Source of the DNA: Gemmatimonadota bacterium
GTDB lineage: Bacteria; Gemmatimonadota; Gemmatimonadetes; Longimicrobiales; Longimicrobiaceae
Direction: 5' to 3'
Assembly (NCBI GenBank): GCA_028287185.1
Contig: JAQBQD010000041.1
Coordinates: 1-60,727, forward strand
Length of the DNA: 60,727 nt
The position numbers and the translations under genes were made by a program. The notes beneath the pieces are model-generated. The model made no database searches and was not told where the DNA came from. It saw only the letters and a list, made by a program, of their open reading frames with translations. Below, in pieces: positions 45,708 through 54,539 of the stretch (position 1 is the first letter of the stretch; each line of letters opens with the position of its first letter).

Positions 45708-46068
45708 GGCCGCCCCTTCGCTTCGGCCGACGAACGGCGGTGGATCATCCCATCGCCGGCATCCACCCGCAACGCGGACATCCACGGCTCGCCGCCGATC
45801 ATCCGACGGACCGTCGCCCCCGAACTCGTGATCAAGGCCGATCGACGCTGATCGCGGCCGATCGTGATGCGGCGACGGGCGGCGCCCGACACGGGCAACC
45901 CCGCGCGGCCCGGCGGCGTCGGAGAGGCGGGCGTGACGCCTGCGCTCGTGGGATCGGCTTCGACCGCCGATCGAACGAATCGCCCGCGCATCCGTCCTCC
46001 CCGACGGGCGTGGGCGATGGACCGAATCCAACCGACGCACCCTTCTCCTTTCCCCAAGGAAACCGAAC
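45708..46068. other. Intergenic region with GATC cluster
   Basis: About 360 bases with no gene recognised. Four GATC sites occur within about 45 bases at 45828-45868. Confidence 0.4.
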
Positions 46069-46581
46069 GTGAAGACGCTTCTCGTCGCGCTGGCGCTGGC
46101 CGTGGGACCGCAGGGGCACGTGCCCGCCGTGCCGGCCAACTACGCGGGCAACTGGACGCTCGACGTCGCGCAGAGCAAGAACCTGCCGCCGTACTACTCG
46201 CGCGTCCATTCGCACAAGCTCGCCATCACGCAGGACGACCAGCACCTGAACGTGGGCGTGGACATCGACTTCGGGCAGCCGCAGCCCGACCACCTGAGCT
46301 TCGTCTACGCCTTCGACGGCATCGAGACGAAGACCACCTCGTCCATCCGCACGCGCGACGGCATGGTGAGCGTGCCCACGACGCTGAAGGCCACCGTGGC
46401 GGATGACGGCGGGCTGCACATCACCATCAGCCACGAGATCCCCATGCCCTCCGGCCCGGTCACCGGCGTCACCACCGAGGACTGGCACCTGAGCCCCGAC
46501 CACGCCACGCTCACCGTGCACCGCGTGGACGACGGCCCGCGCGGCCGGATGGAAGCCGACATGGTGTTCGTGAAGGGCTGA
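46069..46581 (+). CDS. Small exported protein, lipocalin-like beta barrel
   Basis: A 170-residue protein starting at a GTG with an AAGGA site 9 bases upstream. A short signal peptide (MKTLLVALALAVGPQGHVPA) precedes NYAGNWTLDVAQSKNLPPYY, a motif common at the start of lipocalin-like periplasmic proteins, followed by repeated beta strands (HKLAITQDDQHLNVGVDIDF, TKTTSSIRTRDGMVSV, DGGLHITISHEI, LTVHRVDDG). Ligand unknown. A strong terminator follows. Confidence 0.72.
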   Translation: MKTLLVALALAVGPQGHVPAVPANYAGNWTLDVAQSKNLPPYYSRVHSHKLAITQDDQHLNVGVDIDFGQPQPDHLSFVYAFDGIETKTTSSIRTRDGMVSVPTTLKATVADDGGLHITISHEIPMPSGPVTGVTTEDWHLSPDHATLTVHRVDDGPRGRMEADMVFVKG

Positions 46582-46648
46582 TCTTCGGGATCCGGCCCTT
46601 CGCCGGACGTGGCTCGATCGTCCGCGGATTCCGCTGGATGCATATACG

Positions 46649-46683
46649 GAAGCACCCCCGGCGTAGACCGCCGGGGGTGCTTC
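46649..46683 (+). terminator. Perfect 15-base hairpin terminator
   Basis: Arms 46649-46663 and 46669-46683 are exact complements with a TAGAC loop, followed on the plus strand by GTTTCTG. It ends the small exported protein gene and could also stop minus-strand transcripts from the tiny ORF at 46756-46818. Confidence 0.85.
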
Positions 46684-46755
46684 GTTTCTGCCGCTTCCTG
46701 GCGCGATGCCGCTGGGGACATCCCGCCGACGCGGAGTTCGTGCTTCGTCGTTCGG

Positions 46756-46818
46756 CTAGGCGCCGACGCGGCGATCGCTTGCCCGTGCCAGGTTGCGAGC
46801 AGTGGTCGTGATGGCCAA
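46756..46818 (-). CDS. Tiny ORF (20 codons) with perfect ribosome binding site
   Basis: On the minus strand the 15 bases complementary to 46820-46834 read AAAAGGAGGTGATCC, a full match to the end of 16S rRNA. Seven bases after GGAGG there is a TTG that opens a 20-codon frame ending at TAG 46758-46756; the peptide is Thr-rich then basic (AITTTARNLARASDRR). An ATG at 46848 in the same frame would give 30 residues but overlaps the site. A sigma-70 promoter lies upstream at 46946-46974 and a terminator downstream. The arrangement looks like a real small gene; its role, whether peptide, leader or toxin, is unknown. Confidence 0.5.
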   Translation of the reverse strand: MAITTTARNLARASDRRVGA

Positions 46819-46945
46819 GGGATCACCTCCTTTTCTCGGGTTCGACATCGGGCTGGAGAGTCGGGGTCCTCGAACCCCGGCGGTCCGCGGCGAAACCCGA
46901 AGGCCCCGCCGCCGGCCCACGCTGCGCAAGCAGCGTTGCTGAAAC

Positions 46946-46974
46946 AAGATAGCAAGCATCGCGGAGGAAATCAA
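46946..46974 (-). promoter_or_regulatory. Promoter of the tiny ORF
   Basis: On the minus strand TTGATT (46974-46969), a 17-base spacer and TATCTT (46951-46946). The leader to the TTG start would be about 120 bases and GC-rich, with a possible hairpin (GGGGT/ACCCC) at about 46865-46880. Confidence 0.6.
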
Positions 46975-47030
46975 CCCTCCAGGATCACCCGGTTTCACCG
47001 TCTGCAAACCCCGTCTGGAAGGCCGGTTCG

Positions 47031-47972
47031 CTAGAGGGACAGGCTGCCCTTCATGAGGGCGAGGCCGAAGCCCCACCGACCTTCGGCCGTGTCGAGGCTC
47101 AGCGACCCGGAGCGAAGCTGCTGGTAGACCTCACCGAGCGAGGGCGTGGCTTCGCTCGTCTCCGTTCCGGTGGCATCGGTGTGCCCGCAGAGCCGGGCCA
47201 GGTTCAGGAAGGCCGCACCGCACAGCGCCGCCACGAGCCGCCGGTCGTAGGCGAATCGATCGGGAAGCGTGGAAACCGGCTCACCGTCGTACGCCGCGAG
47301 CAGCCTCCCGCACGTCTCCTCGTCCATGCGGAGAAATACGGAGATCGTCGCCAGATCGTAGAAGGGTTCGTTCGGTCCCGCCGTATCCCAATCCAGCAGC
47401 AGGAGCGCCTCGCCGTCGAAGGCCAGGTTCGTGGGATTGACGTCGTTGTGGCTCAGCACCGCGGCACGGCCGCCGGGCGGCGGCTCCTCCTGCATCACGC
47501 GCCCGACCGCCTCCGCTACTAAGGCCGGCAGAGCGATGCTCTCCGCAAGGCTCGACGACGTCGCGGCGAGCAGCTCCCGTGGGTCCTTCGCCTCCGCGTC
47601 GGCCGGCAGCGGAAGCTCGTGCACGCGGCGCAACACCCGGCCGAGCTGCGCGAGCGCCGCCTCTCGCGTGCCCGGGTTGCCGTAGAGAGCCGGGAACGAC
47701 CGATCCGTCACGAAGGCGCTCACGACCGCCCGCCGCTTCTCGTCGGCGTGAACGATCCGAGGGGCAAGTCCCGCATCCGACGCAAGCTGCTGGACGTGCA
47801 GCTTGCCGAGCCACCCCGCGGCCGGCTCCTCCGCAGCGGCAATCTTCAGCACGTACGCTTCCCCGGCTGCGTCCACGCGGTATACCCCGGCCCCCGACTG
47901 GCCGATGCCGATCCGGTTGATCGTGGTGGCGGGACCGCGGAGGTTCGCCGGCAGGCACGATTCAAGGTCCAC
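47031..47972 (-). CDS. Aminoglycoside/choline kinase-like phosphotransferase
   Basis: A 313-residue protein with the APH kinase fold: an N-lobe with GIGQSGAGVYRVDAAGEAYV and YVLKIA (ATP lysine), Brenner's catalytic motif LSHNDVNPTNLAFDG near residue 185 and the metal-binding LLDWDTAG. Such enzymes phosphorylate small molecules such as choline, homoserine, sugars or antibiotics; resistance cannot be concluded. I start at GTG 47972, which has a CGGGAGCG site; the longer frame upstream lacks coding bias. Confidence 0.83.
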   Translation of the reverse strand: MDLESCLPANLRGPATTINRIGIGQSGAGVYRVDAAGEAYVLKIAAAEEPAAGWLGKLHVQQLASDAGLAPRIVHADEKRRAVVSAFVTDRSFPALYGNPGTREAALAQLGRVLRRVHELPLPADAEAKDPRELLAATSSSLAESIALPALVAEAVGRVMQEEPPPGGRAAVLSHNDVNPTNLAFDGEALLLLDWDTAGPNEPFYDLATISVFLRMDEETCGRLLAAYDGEPVSTLPDRFAYDRRLVAALCGAAFLNLARLCGHTDATGTETSEATPSLGEVYQQLRSGSLSLDTAEGRWGFGLALMKGSLSL

Positions 47973-48321
47973 GTTTCGCTCCCGAGTGCCTGGAGATTGC
48001 GCCCTCAACGCGTGCAAACAGGGTAGATGAGCGTACCATAGGTGCGAGGGGAACGCGCTGGACGATCGACCTGGCGGAACTACGCAGTCTACGCTCGAAC
48101 GCATTCACCGGGCGTGAGAATGCGGCTTTCGGCGTGTGCTCGTCAACGTCGCTTCGCAGCCGCCGGGCAACGAGCCGGGGAGCACACAGCCGCTCAACGT
48201 TGCGTACCAGGGCAGGCCGACGAGGAAGATGCCGGTCGCGTCACACCGGGTCTCGCGGAGTCGCGCGATTGCCCGCTTGGCGAGCGGAGGCTCCGAGGGT
48301 CGATCCACCGACAGGCGTCCC
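47973..48321. other. Intergenic region upstream of the phosphotransferase
   Basis: About 350 bases downstream of the methionine operon and upstream of the minus-strand phosphotransferase. Base composition is somewhat lower in GC. Short open frames are present on both strands without good codon bias; no promoter of the usual spacing was found. Confidence 0.35.
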
Positions 48322-50220
48322 CTACGCCGCCCCCGCCGCGACCGCCGCCTCCACCGCGCGCCCGCCCTCCCATCCCGGGATCGCGTCGAACACCTTGAGC
48401 GCCAGGGGGACGCGGCCGAACGGGGCGCTCACCTGCACGCCCTGGATGATGGGCAGCGACGCCGCCAGCATCTCGCGCGCGATGGCGGTGCCCTCCTCCG
48501 TACCGTGCTCCTTGCCCAGCGCGCTCGCCCGGCGCATGCGCTCCAGGACGGCGTCGGGGATCACCACACCGGGCACCTCGTTGGCCAGGAACTCCGCGTT
48601 GCGGGCCGAGACCAGGGGCCACACGCCGGCGATCACGGGGATGCGGATGCCCTGCCGGTCGATGTGCTCCACGAAGCGCTCCAGCTGCCGCACGTCGAAC
48701 ACGGGCTGGGTGATGGCGTACTCCGCCCCCGCCTCCACCTTCCAGTAGAAGCGCCGCATCTCGTGCTCGAAGTCCTCGGCGCCGGGGTTCACGCCCACGC
48801 CGATCACGAAGCTCGTGGGCTCGCCGAGGACGTTGCCGCCCGGGTCCAGGCCCTGGTTGAGCCGCGACGCCAGGTTGGTGAGCCCGATGGAGTCGATGTC
48901 GAAGACCGCCGTCGCGTCGGGGTACGGGCCCATCTTGGGCGGGTCGCCGGTGACGAACAGCATGTTGCGCAGCCCCAGCGCCTGCGCGCCCAGCAGGTCG
49001 CTCAGCATCCCCAGCAGGTTGCGGTCGCGGCAGCAGTAGTGGATGACGGGCTCGATGCCCACGCGCTGGTGGATGAGCACCGCCGTCGCCAGCGCGCCCA
49101 TGCGGCTCTGCGCGCGGGGGCCGTCGGGCACGTTCACGCCGTCCACGCCCGCCGCCTTCAGCAGCTCCACCCCGCGCAGCATCTCGTCGGGGTTGATGCC
49201 GCGCGGCGGGATGATCTCCACGGTGGTCAGAAAGCGCCCCTCGGCCAGCTTGGCCCCCCAGCCCGAGCGCTCCGCCAGCGGCACCGGCTCGCGCGGCGCG
49301 GAGGTGGGCTCGGGCGACGAGGCGAACACGCGCGACGGGTCGCCGGGGGCCAGCATCCGCACGGCGTCCCGCATGCGCGCGATGTGCTCGGGCGTGGTGC
49401 CGCAGCAGCCGCCCACGAAGCGCACGCCCTTGCGGATGAGCCGGCCCGCATACGAGGCCATGTACTCGGGCGAGGCCATGTACATCGTGCGCCCCTCCAC
49501 CTCGCGCGGCAGGCCGGCGTTGGGCTGCGTGGAAAGGGGGCGGTCCGTCACGCCCACCATGGGCCCCACCGCGCCCAGCATGGCGTGCGGCCCCACGCTG
49601 CAGTTGAGCCCCACCACGTCCGCGCCCCACGCCGCCAGCCGCTCCGCCGCCACCGCCGCCTCGGTGCCGAACACCGTGCGCCCGTCCTCGCGCACCGCCA
49701 TCTGCGCCACGATGGGCAGGTCGCACTCCTCGCGCACGGCCAGGATGGCCTGCTGGATCTCCAGCAGGTCCGCGAAGGTCTCCAGGATCAGCAGGTCCAC
49801 CCCCCCCGCCACCAGCGCGCGCGCCTGCTCGCGGAAGAAGCCGCGCGCCTCGTCCGTGCTGGTGGGGCCGTACGGCTCGATGCGCAGGCCCAGCGGCCCG
49901 ATGGCCCCCGCCACGCAGGTGCGCGGCCCCGCCGCCGCGCGGGCGATCTCGACGGCGCGCAGGTTGATGTCGGCCAGCCGGTCCTCCAGCCCGAAGCGCG
50001 CCAGCTTGGGCCGGTTGGCGCCGTAGCTGTTGGTCTCCAGGATCTCCGCCCCGGCGCGCACGTACTGCCGGTGCACGTCGGACACCAGGTCCGGCTGCAC
50101 CAGGTTCAGCTCGTCGTAGCAGCGGTTGATGTAGACGCCGCGGGCATAGAGCATGGTGCCCATGGCCCCGTCGAAAAGGTGCGGCCGGCCGTCGGCCAGC
50201 AGCTCGCGGAAGTCCGCCAT
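48322..50220 (-). CDS. Bifunctional homocysteine S-methyltransferase / methylenetetrahydrofolate reductase
   Basis: A 632-residue fusion. The N-terminal half is a homocysteine S-methyltransferase: HLFDGAMGTMLYARGVY, ILETNSYGANRPKL, and the zinc ligands in VGLNCSVGP and GGCCGTTPEHI. The C-terminal half (from about residue 320) is an MTHFR barrel: TVEIIPPRGINPDEM, HYCCRDRNLLGMLSDLLGAQ, LFVTGDPPKMGPYPD and YAITQPVFDVRQLERFVEHI. Together the two halves can make 5-methyltetrahydrofolate and methylate homocysteine. It is the last gene of a minus-strand operon with metH. ATG 50220 matches the family start; the frame upstream lacks coding bias. Confidence 0.92.
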   Translation of the reverse strand: MADFRELLADGRPHLFDGAMGTMLYARGVYINRCYDELNLVQPDLVSDVHRQYVRAGAEILETNSYGANRPKLARFGLEDRLADINLRAVEIARAAAGPRTCVAGAIGPLGLRIEPYGPTSTDEARGFFREQARALVAGGVDLLILETFADLLEIQQAILAVREECDLPIVAQMAVREDGRTVFGTEAAVAAERLAAWGADVVGLNCSVGPHAMLGAVGPMVGVTDRPLSTQPNAGLPREVEGRTMYMASPEYMASYAGRLIRKGVRFVGGCCGTTPEHIARMRDAVRMLAPGDPSRVFASSPEPTSAPREPVPLAERSGWGAKLAEGRFLTTVEIIPPRGINPDEMLRGVELLKAAGVDGVNVPDGPRAQSRMGALATAVLIHQRVGIEPVIHYCCRDRNLLGMLSDLLGAQALGLRNMLFVTGDPPKMGPYPDATAVFDIDSIGLTNLASRLNQGLDPGGNVLGEPTSFVIGVGVNPGAEDFEHEMRRFYWKVEAGAEYAITQPVFDVRQLERFVEHIDRQGIRIPVIAGVWPLVSARNAEFLANEVPGVVIPDAVLERMRRASALGKEHGTEEGTAIAREMLAASLPIIQGVQVSAPFGRVPLALKVFDAIPGWEGGRAVEAAVAAGAA

Positions 50221-50314
50221 CGGAAGCGTCCTGTCGGTTGGGATGCGCGGGCCGGGAAGGTGCCGGGCCGCCCTTCTGTGCGCCGGCGCGGAGGCCGACG
50301 GTGCCAATTCGCCG

Positions 50315-50776
50315 CTACGGGGCCTGCGCTCCGGACACGGCCGAGTCGGGGATCACCAGCGGGGTGCCGCCGATGGCGGCCACGTACCACGCCACCCGCC
50401 CCCCGCGGTCCCACCCCACCTCGGTGTCTCCGCGCCCCGGCGCGCACCCCGCCCGCCCCCGCGAGGTGTAGATCCAGCGCGCCGCGGTTTCCTCACGCAG
50501 CGCCACGATCTCGTCGTCCACCGTCGTCGCGGGGATGCCCGACGGGAAGGACTCGCGCAGGTGGTCCACCGAGCCCCCGGGGCAGCGCGCGGAGGGCGGC
50601 CCCAGCACCCCCACCACGTCCGCCGAGTCGGCGCCCAGGCGGATGCGGCCGGCACGGTGCTCGCGGCTGTTGACCCGCGCGAAGCCCGCCCACGCCACCG
50701 CCACCAGCCCCAGCGCCACGATCACCAGCGTCGCCACCCGGGCCGCCCTGGGCCCCCCGCCGATCACGCGCTCCAC
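50315..50776 (-). CDS. Small membrane-anchored protein in the methionine operon
   Basis: A 153-residue protein with one N-terminal membrane anchor (VATLVIVALGLVAVAWAGFA) and a short extracytoplasmic domain: GRIRLGADSADVVGVLGPPS resembles the start of SmpA/BamE-like folds (small lipoproteins that open with a xxG.s..evv..lGpP motif), followed by CPGGSVDHLRESFPSG. GTG start with no strong ribosome site. It sits between metH and the MTHFR fusion with short gaps, so it is probably co-transcribed; a role in methionine synthesis is not evident. Confidence 0.6.
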   Translation of the reverse strand: MERVIGGGPRAARVATLVIVALGLVAVAWAGFARVNSREHRAGRIRLGADSADVVGVLGPPSARCPGGSVDHLRESFPSGIPATTVDDEIVALREETAARWIYTSRGRAGCAPGRGDTEVGWDRGGRVAWYVAAIGGTPLVIPDSAVSGAQAP

Positions 50777-50902
50777 GTGCCGATCCGATGCGGCGATGGT
50801 CGCCTCCCCTGTCCATGGGTTGATCCCTGGCCCGCAGCTGCGCGCGGCGGGCGGTCGAGCCGCGCCGACTGTGCATCTTCCCTGCCGGAGCCTCGTCGGG
50901 CC

Positions 50903-53900
50903 CTACGTCGTGAAGTACTTCGCCGCCGGGTGGTGCACCACTAGCGCGGCCGTCGACTGCTCGGGATCGAGCTGGAAGGCGGTGGTGAGCCCCACGCCGA
51001 TCCCCTCCTTCACGGGCATCAGCCGGAACAGCGTCTCGTGCTGCTCCACGTCGGGGCAGGCGGGATATCCCCACGAGTAGCGCAGGCCCCGCTCGGCGCC
51101 GATCCCCAGCTCCGCACGCACGCGGCGGTTCACGTACTCGGCCGTGCCCTCCGCCGTCTGCACGCTGAAGCCGTGAAGGAAGTAGCCCTCGCTGTAATCG
51201 CCGCCGGCGTTTCGCTGGGCGATGAAGCCGGCCGCGCGGTCGCCGCTGGTCACCACCTGCAGCGGCAGCACGTCCTCGGGCCCCGCGCCGTTCAGCGGGC
51301 GGAAGTAGTCCGCCAGGCACAGCATCTCGCGGTCCTCCTGGCGGGGGAAGGCGAAGCGGCCGATCTCGCGCGTGCGGTCCGCGGGGTCGAACACCACCAC
51401 CGCGTCGCCGTCGCGGCCGGCGGGAAAGTAGCCGTAGATCGCCTTCGGACGCAGCCAGCCCTGCGTGCGCGCCTCCAGCGTGAAGCGGCGCAGGCGGGGC
51501 TCGAACTCCTCGCGCAGCAGGCGGTCCCACTCCTCGCCCTTCAGGTTGCGCGCGCCCCACTGCATGCGGTACAGCGTGTTGAGGTCGATGCACTCCACCA
51601 CGTCGTCCACGGGGATGGCGTCCAGCACCTTCCATCCCCAGAACGGCGGTGCCGGCGCCTCGACGGACGGGACCGTGGCGTCGAGCTGCGAGGCCGGGCG
51701 CAGGTCCTTGGCCTTGGCGCGGTTGGCCGCGTACTCGGCGCTGCGGCGCAGCATCTCGTCGTTGTGGGCGCGGATGAAGCCGTCGCGCGCGGGCTCGTCC
51801 ACCAGGCGGTCCATCACCGCCAGGCCCTCGAAGGCGTCCTTGCAGTAGAACATGCCCGCCGGGTACGGCTCGTCCACGCCCACCATGGCCGCGCCGCGCA
51901 CGAAGCTGGGGTTGATGGCCGCGCCGCCGACGAGGAGGGGATAGCGCAGCCCCCGCTTGTGCAGCTCCTGCGCGCAGAGGGGCATCTGCTTGCTGGTGGA
52001 GACGAGGAGGGCCGAGAGGCCGATCGCGTCGGCGCCCACCTCCAGCGCCTTCTCCAGGATGGTGTTCACGGGCACCTGCTTGCCCAGGTCGAACACCGTG
52101 TAGCCGTTGTTGGTGAGGATGGTGTTCACCAGGCTTTTGCCGATGTCGTGCACGTCGCCGTACACCGTCGCCAGCACCACCTTGCCCTTGGTCTGCCCCT
52201 CCGTCTTCTCCAGGTACGTCTCCAGCCGCGCCACCGCCTTCTTCATTACCTCGGCGCTCTGGAGCACGAAGGGCAGGATCAGCTCGCCCGCGCCGAACTT
52301 GTCGCCCACCTCCTTCATCGCCGGAAGCAGCACCTCGTTCAGCACCGGCACCGCCGAGAGCTTCACCACCGCGGCGTCCACCAGGTCCTCGATCCCCTCC
52401 TTCTTGCGGTGCAGGATCTTCCAGTGCAGCGCGGCCTCGGGCGTCATCTCGGCCGTGGGGTCCACCGCGCTCTCCTGCTCGGCGCCGCGGCTCTCGTAGT
52501 TGGCGATGAAGGCGGCCAGCGGGTCGTGGTCGGCGGTGCGCCGGTCGAAGATCAGGTCGTCGGCCAGGCGGCGCTCGTCCTCGGCGATCTCGAAGTACGG
52601 CTTGACGTGGGCCGGGTTGATGATGGCCGTGTCCAGCCCCGCCTCCACGCAGTGGTGCAGGAAGACGGAGTTGAGGACGGCGCGCGCGTGCGTCTGGAGA
52701 CCGAAGGAGACGTTGGAGACGCCCAGCGTGGTCAGCACCCCCGGAAGCGCCGCCTTGATGGCGCGGATCCCGTCGATGGTCTCCAGCGCGCTGCGGCGGA
52801 ACTCCTCGTCGCCGGTGGCGAGCGTGAAGGTGAGCGCATCGAAGATCAGCGCGTCCGCCGGCAGGCCGTACTCGCCGCAGGCCAGCGCGTGGATCTTGCG
52901 CGCGGCCTCCAGCTTGCTGTCGGCCGTCTTGCACATCCCGCCTAGGTCGCGGTCGATGGTGAGCGCGATCACCGCCGCGCCGTGCGCCGCCACGTGCGGC
53001 ACCACGGCGTCGATGCGCTCGCGCCCGTTCTCCAGGTTGATGGAGTTCACGATGGGCCGGCCAGGACACTGCTTGAGCGCCAGCGCGATCACGTCCGCCT
53101 CGGTGCTGTCGATGCAGAGCGGCGCCTCCACGCCCTGCGAGAGCAGCTTCACCACGGCGCGCATCTGATCCGCCTCGTCGGGCCGCTCCGTGAGCGCCAC
53201 GCACACGTCCAGCACGTGCGCGCCGCTCTCCGTCTGATCGCGCGCGACTTCCAGCACGCCGTCGTAGTCGTCGGCCAGCAGCAGGCGCTTCACCTTGCGG
53301 CTGCCCTGCGCGTTCACCCGCTCGCCGATCATGGTGGGCGCCGGGATCTGCACCAGGTCCGTCGCGCGGATGGCGCTGGACAGCCGGGGGACCAGGGGCA
53401 CGTCGCGCACCTTCGGCTTCTGCCCGCCCACGCGCGCCACCAGCTCGCGGATGTGCTCGGGCGTGGTGCCGCAGCAGCCGCCCACGACGGAGACGCCGTG
53501 GTCGTTGACGAACTCGGCAAGCATCTCGGCGAAGGGCACCGGCAGCAGCGGATAGACCGCGTTGCCGCCCTCGTTGTGGGGGATGCCCGCGTTGGGGATG
53601 CACGAGATGGGAAGGCGCGACGTCTCGCCCAGGAAGCCGATGGGCTGGCGCATGAACTCGGGGCCCGTGGAGCAGTTGAGCCCGACCACGTCCACTCGCA
53701 GCGCCTCCAGCGTCACCAGCGCCGCGCCGATGTCCGTGCCCAGCAGCATGCGGCCCGAGACGTCCAGCGTCACCTGCGCCTGGAGCGCGACGGGACGGCC
53801 CGCGCCGGCGATGGCCGCCCGGCACCCGAAGATGGCCGCCTTCACCTCCAGGATGTCCTGCGAGGTCTCGATCAGCAGCACGTCCACGCCGCCTTCCACC

Positions 53901-54370
53901 AGCGCCTCGGCCTGCTCGCGGAACGAGGCCTCCAGCTCGTCGAAGGTGACGTTGCCCAGCGTGGGGTCGCTGGCCGAGGGCAGGAAGCCCGAGGGGCCGA
54001 TGGAGCCCGCCACGAAGCGCGGCCGCTCGGGCGTGGAGAAGCGGTCCGCCACCCCGCGCGCCAAGCGCGCCGCCGCGACGTTCAGCTCGCGCACGCGGTC
54101 GTGCAGGCCGTACTCCTTCAGCGTCAGGCGGTTGCTGCGGAAGGTGTCCGTCTCCAGCACGTCCGCGCCCGCGTCCAGGAACGAGGCGTGGATCTCGGCG
54201 ATCACGTCGGGCCGGGTCATCACCAGCCAGTCGTTGCACCCCTCCAGCGTGGGCCCGCCGAAGTCGTCCGGGCCCAGTGCGTAGCGCTGGATGGAGGTGC
54301 CCATCGCGCCGTCGAAGACGAGCACGCGCTCGGCGAGGGCGCGCAGGTAGGGTGCGGTGTGGCTTGACAT
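50903..54370 (-). CDS. metH: Cobalamin-dependent methionine synthase
   Basis: A 1155-residue MetH with all four modules. Homocysteine-binding domain: RVLVFDGAMGTSIQRYALGP and VGGCCGTTPEHIRELVARVG. Pterin-binding domain from about residue 350: PTMIGERVNAQGSRKVKRLL and IDSTEADVIALALKQCPGRP. Cobalamin-binding domain: YGDVHDIGKSLVNTILTNNG, with the DxHxxG histidine that replaces dimethylbenzimidazole. Activation domain to the C-terminus: LADYFRPLNGAG, GYPACPDVEQHETLFRLM and a final PEQSTAALVVHHPAAKYF. It makes methionine from homocysteine and 5-methyltetrahydrofolate and is reactivated with SAM. The ATG lies 18 bases after an intrinsic terminator, so expression must be controlled by read-through (see the leader). 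Confidence 0.95.
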   Translation of the reverse strand: MSSHTAPYLRALAERVLVFDGAMGTSIQRYALGPDDFGGPTLEGCNDWLVMTRPDVIAEIHASFLDAGADVLETDTFRSNRLTLKEYGLHDRVRELNVAAARLARGVADRFSTPERPRFVAGSIGPSGFLPSASDPTLGNVTFDELEASFREQAEALVEGGVDVLLIETSQDILEVKAAIFGCRAAIAGAGRPVALQAQVTLDVSGRMLLGTDIGAALVTLEALRVDVVGLNCSTGPEFMRQPIGFLGETSRLPISCIPNAGIPHNEGGNAVYPLLPVPFAEMLAEFVNDHGVSVVGGCCGTTPEHIRELVARVGGQKPKVRDVPLVPRLSSAIRATDLVQIPAPTMIGERVNAQGSRKVKRLLLADDYDGVLEVARDQTESGAHVLDVCVALTERPDEADQMRAVVKLLSQGVEAPLCIDSTEADVIALALKQCPGRPIVNSINLENGRERIDAVVPHVAAHGAAVIALTIDRDLGGMCKTADSKLEAARKIHALACGEYGLPADALIFDALTFTLATGDEEFRRSALETIDGIRAIKAALPGVLTTLGVSNVSFGLQTHARAVLNSVFLHHCVEAGLDTAIINPAHVKPYFEIAEDERRLADDLIFDRRTADHDPLAAFIANYESRGAEQESAVDPTAEMTPEAALHWKILHRKKEGIEDLVDAAVVKLSAVPVLNEVLLPAMKEVGDKFGAGELILPFVLQSAEVMKKAVARLETYLEKTEGQTKGKVVLATVYGDVHDIGKSLVNTILTNNGYTVFDLGKQVPVNTILEKALEVGADAIGLSALLVSTSKQMPLCAQELHKRGLRYPLLVGGAAINPSFVRGAAMVGVDEPYPAGMFYCKDAFEGLAVMDRLVDEPARDGFIRAHNDEMLRRSAEYAANRAKAKDLRPASQLDATVPSVEAPAPPFWGWKVLDAIPVDDVVECIDLNTLYRMQWGARNLKGEEWDRLLREEFEPRLRRFTLEARTQGWLRPKAIYGYFPAGRDGDAVVVFDPADRTREIGRFAFPRQEDREMLCLADYFRPLNGAGPEDVLPLQVVTSGDRAAGFIAQRNAGGDYSEGYFLHGFSVQTAEGTAEYVNRRVRAELGIGAERGLRYSWGYPACPDVEQHETLFRLMPVKEGIGVGLTTAFQLDPEQSTAALVVHHPAAKYFTT

Positions 54371-54387
54371 CGGCGTCTCGGAATACG

Positions 54388-54424
54388 AAAAAGGCCCCGC
54401 GACTCGGTGAGGAGAGTGCGGGGC
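54388..54424 (-). terminator. Intrinsic terminator before metH, probable attenuator
   Basis: On the minus strand GCCCCGC ... GCGGGGC (54424-54418 and 54400-54394), extended by ACTC/GAGT (54417-54414 and 54405-54402) with one bulge, is followed by TTTTT (54392-54388). It ends 18 bases before the metH ATG at 54370. The ACTCT of the 5' arm (54417-54413) could pair instead with an AGAGT (54465-54461) in the leader, releasing the terminator. Confidence 0.75.
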
Positions 54425-54456
54425 AACGAAGCGGCCGGACCTGCGGTCCGGGCTGT

Positions 54457-54514
54457 CCCGACTCTTTAGCGTTTTTTTAACGAGGTCGCAAGCGGTCGCG
54501 CAAATCCATCCTCG
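54457..54514 (-). ncRNA. Candidate SAM-II-like riboswitch aptamer in the metH leader
   Basis: In minus-strand order, a 5-base stem strand (54514-54510) is followed by a GATTT-containing loop, a CTTGCGA segment, the complementary stem strand (54485-54481), an A-rich stretch (TTAAAAAAA) and GCTAAAGAG. This order of elements (short stem, GAUUU, CUUGC, second strand, A-rich joining region, GCUAAAG) resembles the SAM-II pseudoknot. CGAC in the loop can pair with GTCG just after GCTAAAGA to form the pseudoknot. The functional context, a metH-MTHFR operon, fits SAM repression. The comparison is from memory of the family and was not tested with a covariance model. Confidence 0.5.
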
Positions 54515-54532
54515 GCACGCAGTTGTGCGTGC
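54515..54532 (-). other. 5' hairpin of the metH leader
   Basis: GCACGCA / TGCGTGC (54532-54526 and 54521-54515) with a 4-base loop lies exactly at the predicted 5' end of the metH transcript and directly before the candidate aptamer. A second perfect hairpin (54435-54451, 7-base arms) lies between the aptamer and the terminator. Confidence 0.55.
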
Positions 54533-54539
54533 AGCTTCG

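Noticed and set aside
46820..46834. Plus-strand match to the 3' end of 16S rRNA
   Set aside because: No rRNA sequence lies upstream. The match exists because the minus strand has a perfect Shine-Dalgarno for the tiny ORF.
46857..46881. A T-arm-like GGGGTTCGAGG hairpin suggesting a tRNA on the minus strand
   Set aside because: No acceptor, D-arm or anticodon arm can be formed at the right distances.
54435..54478. Hairpin and T7 run on the plus strand as a terminator
   Set aside because: No plus-strand gene ends upstream and the T-run is about 20 bases from the hairpin. On the minus strand these bases belong to the metH leader.
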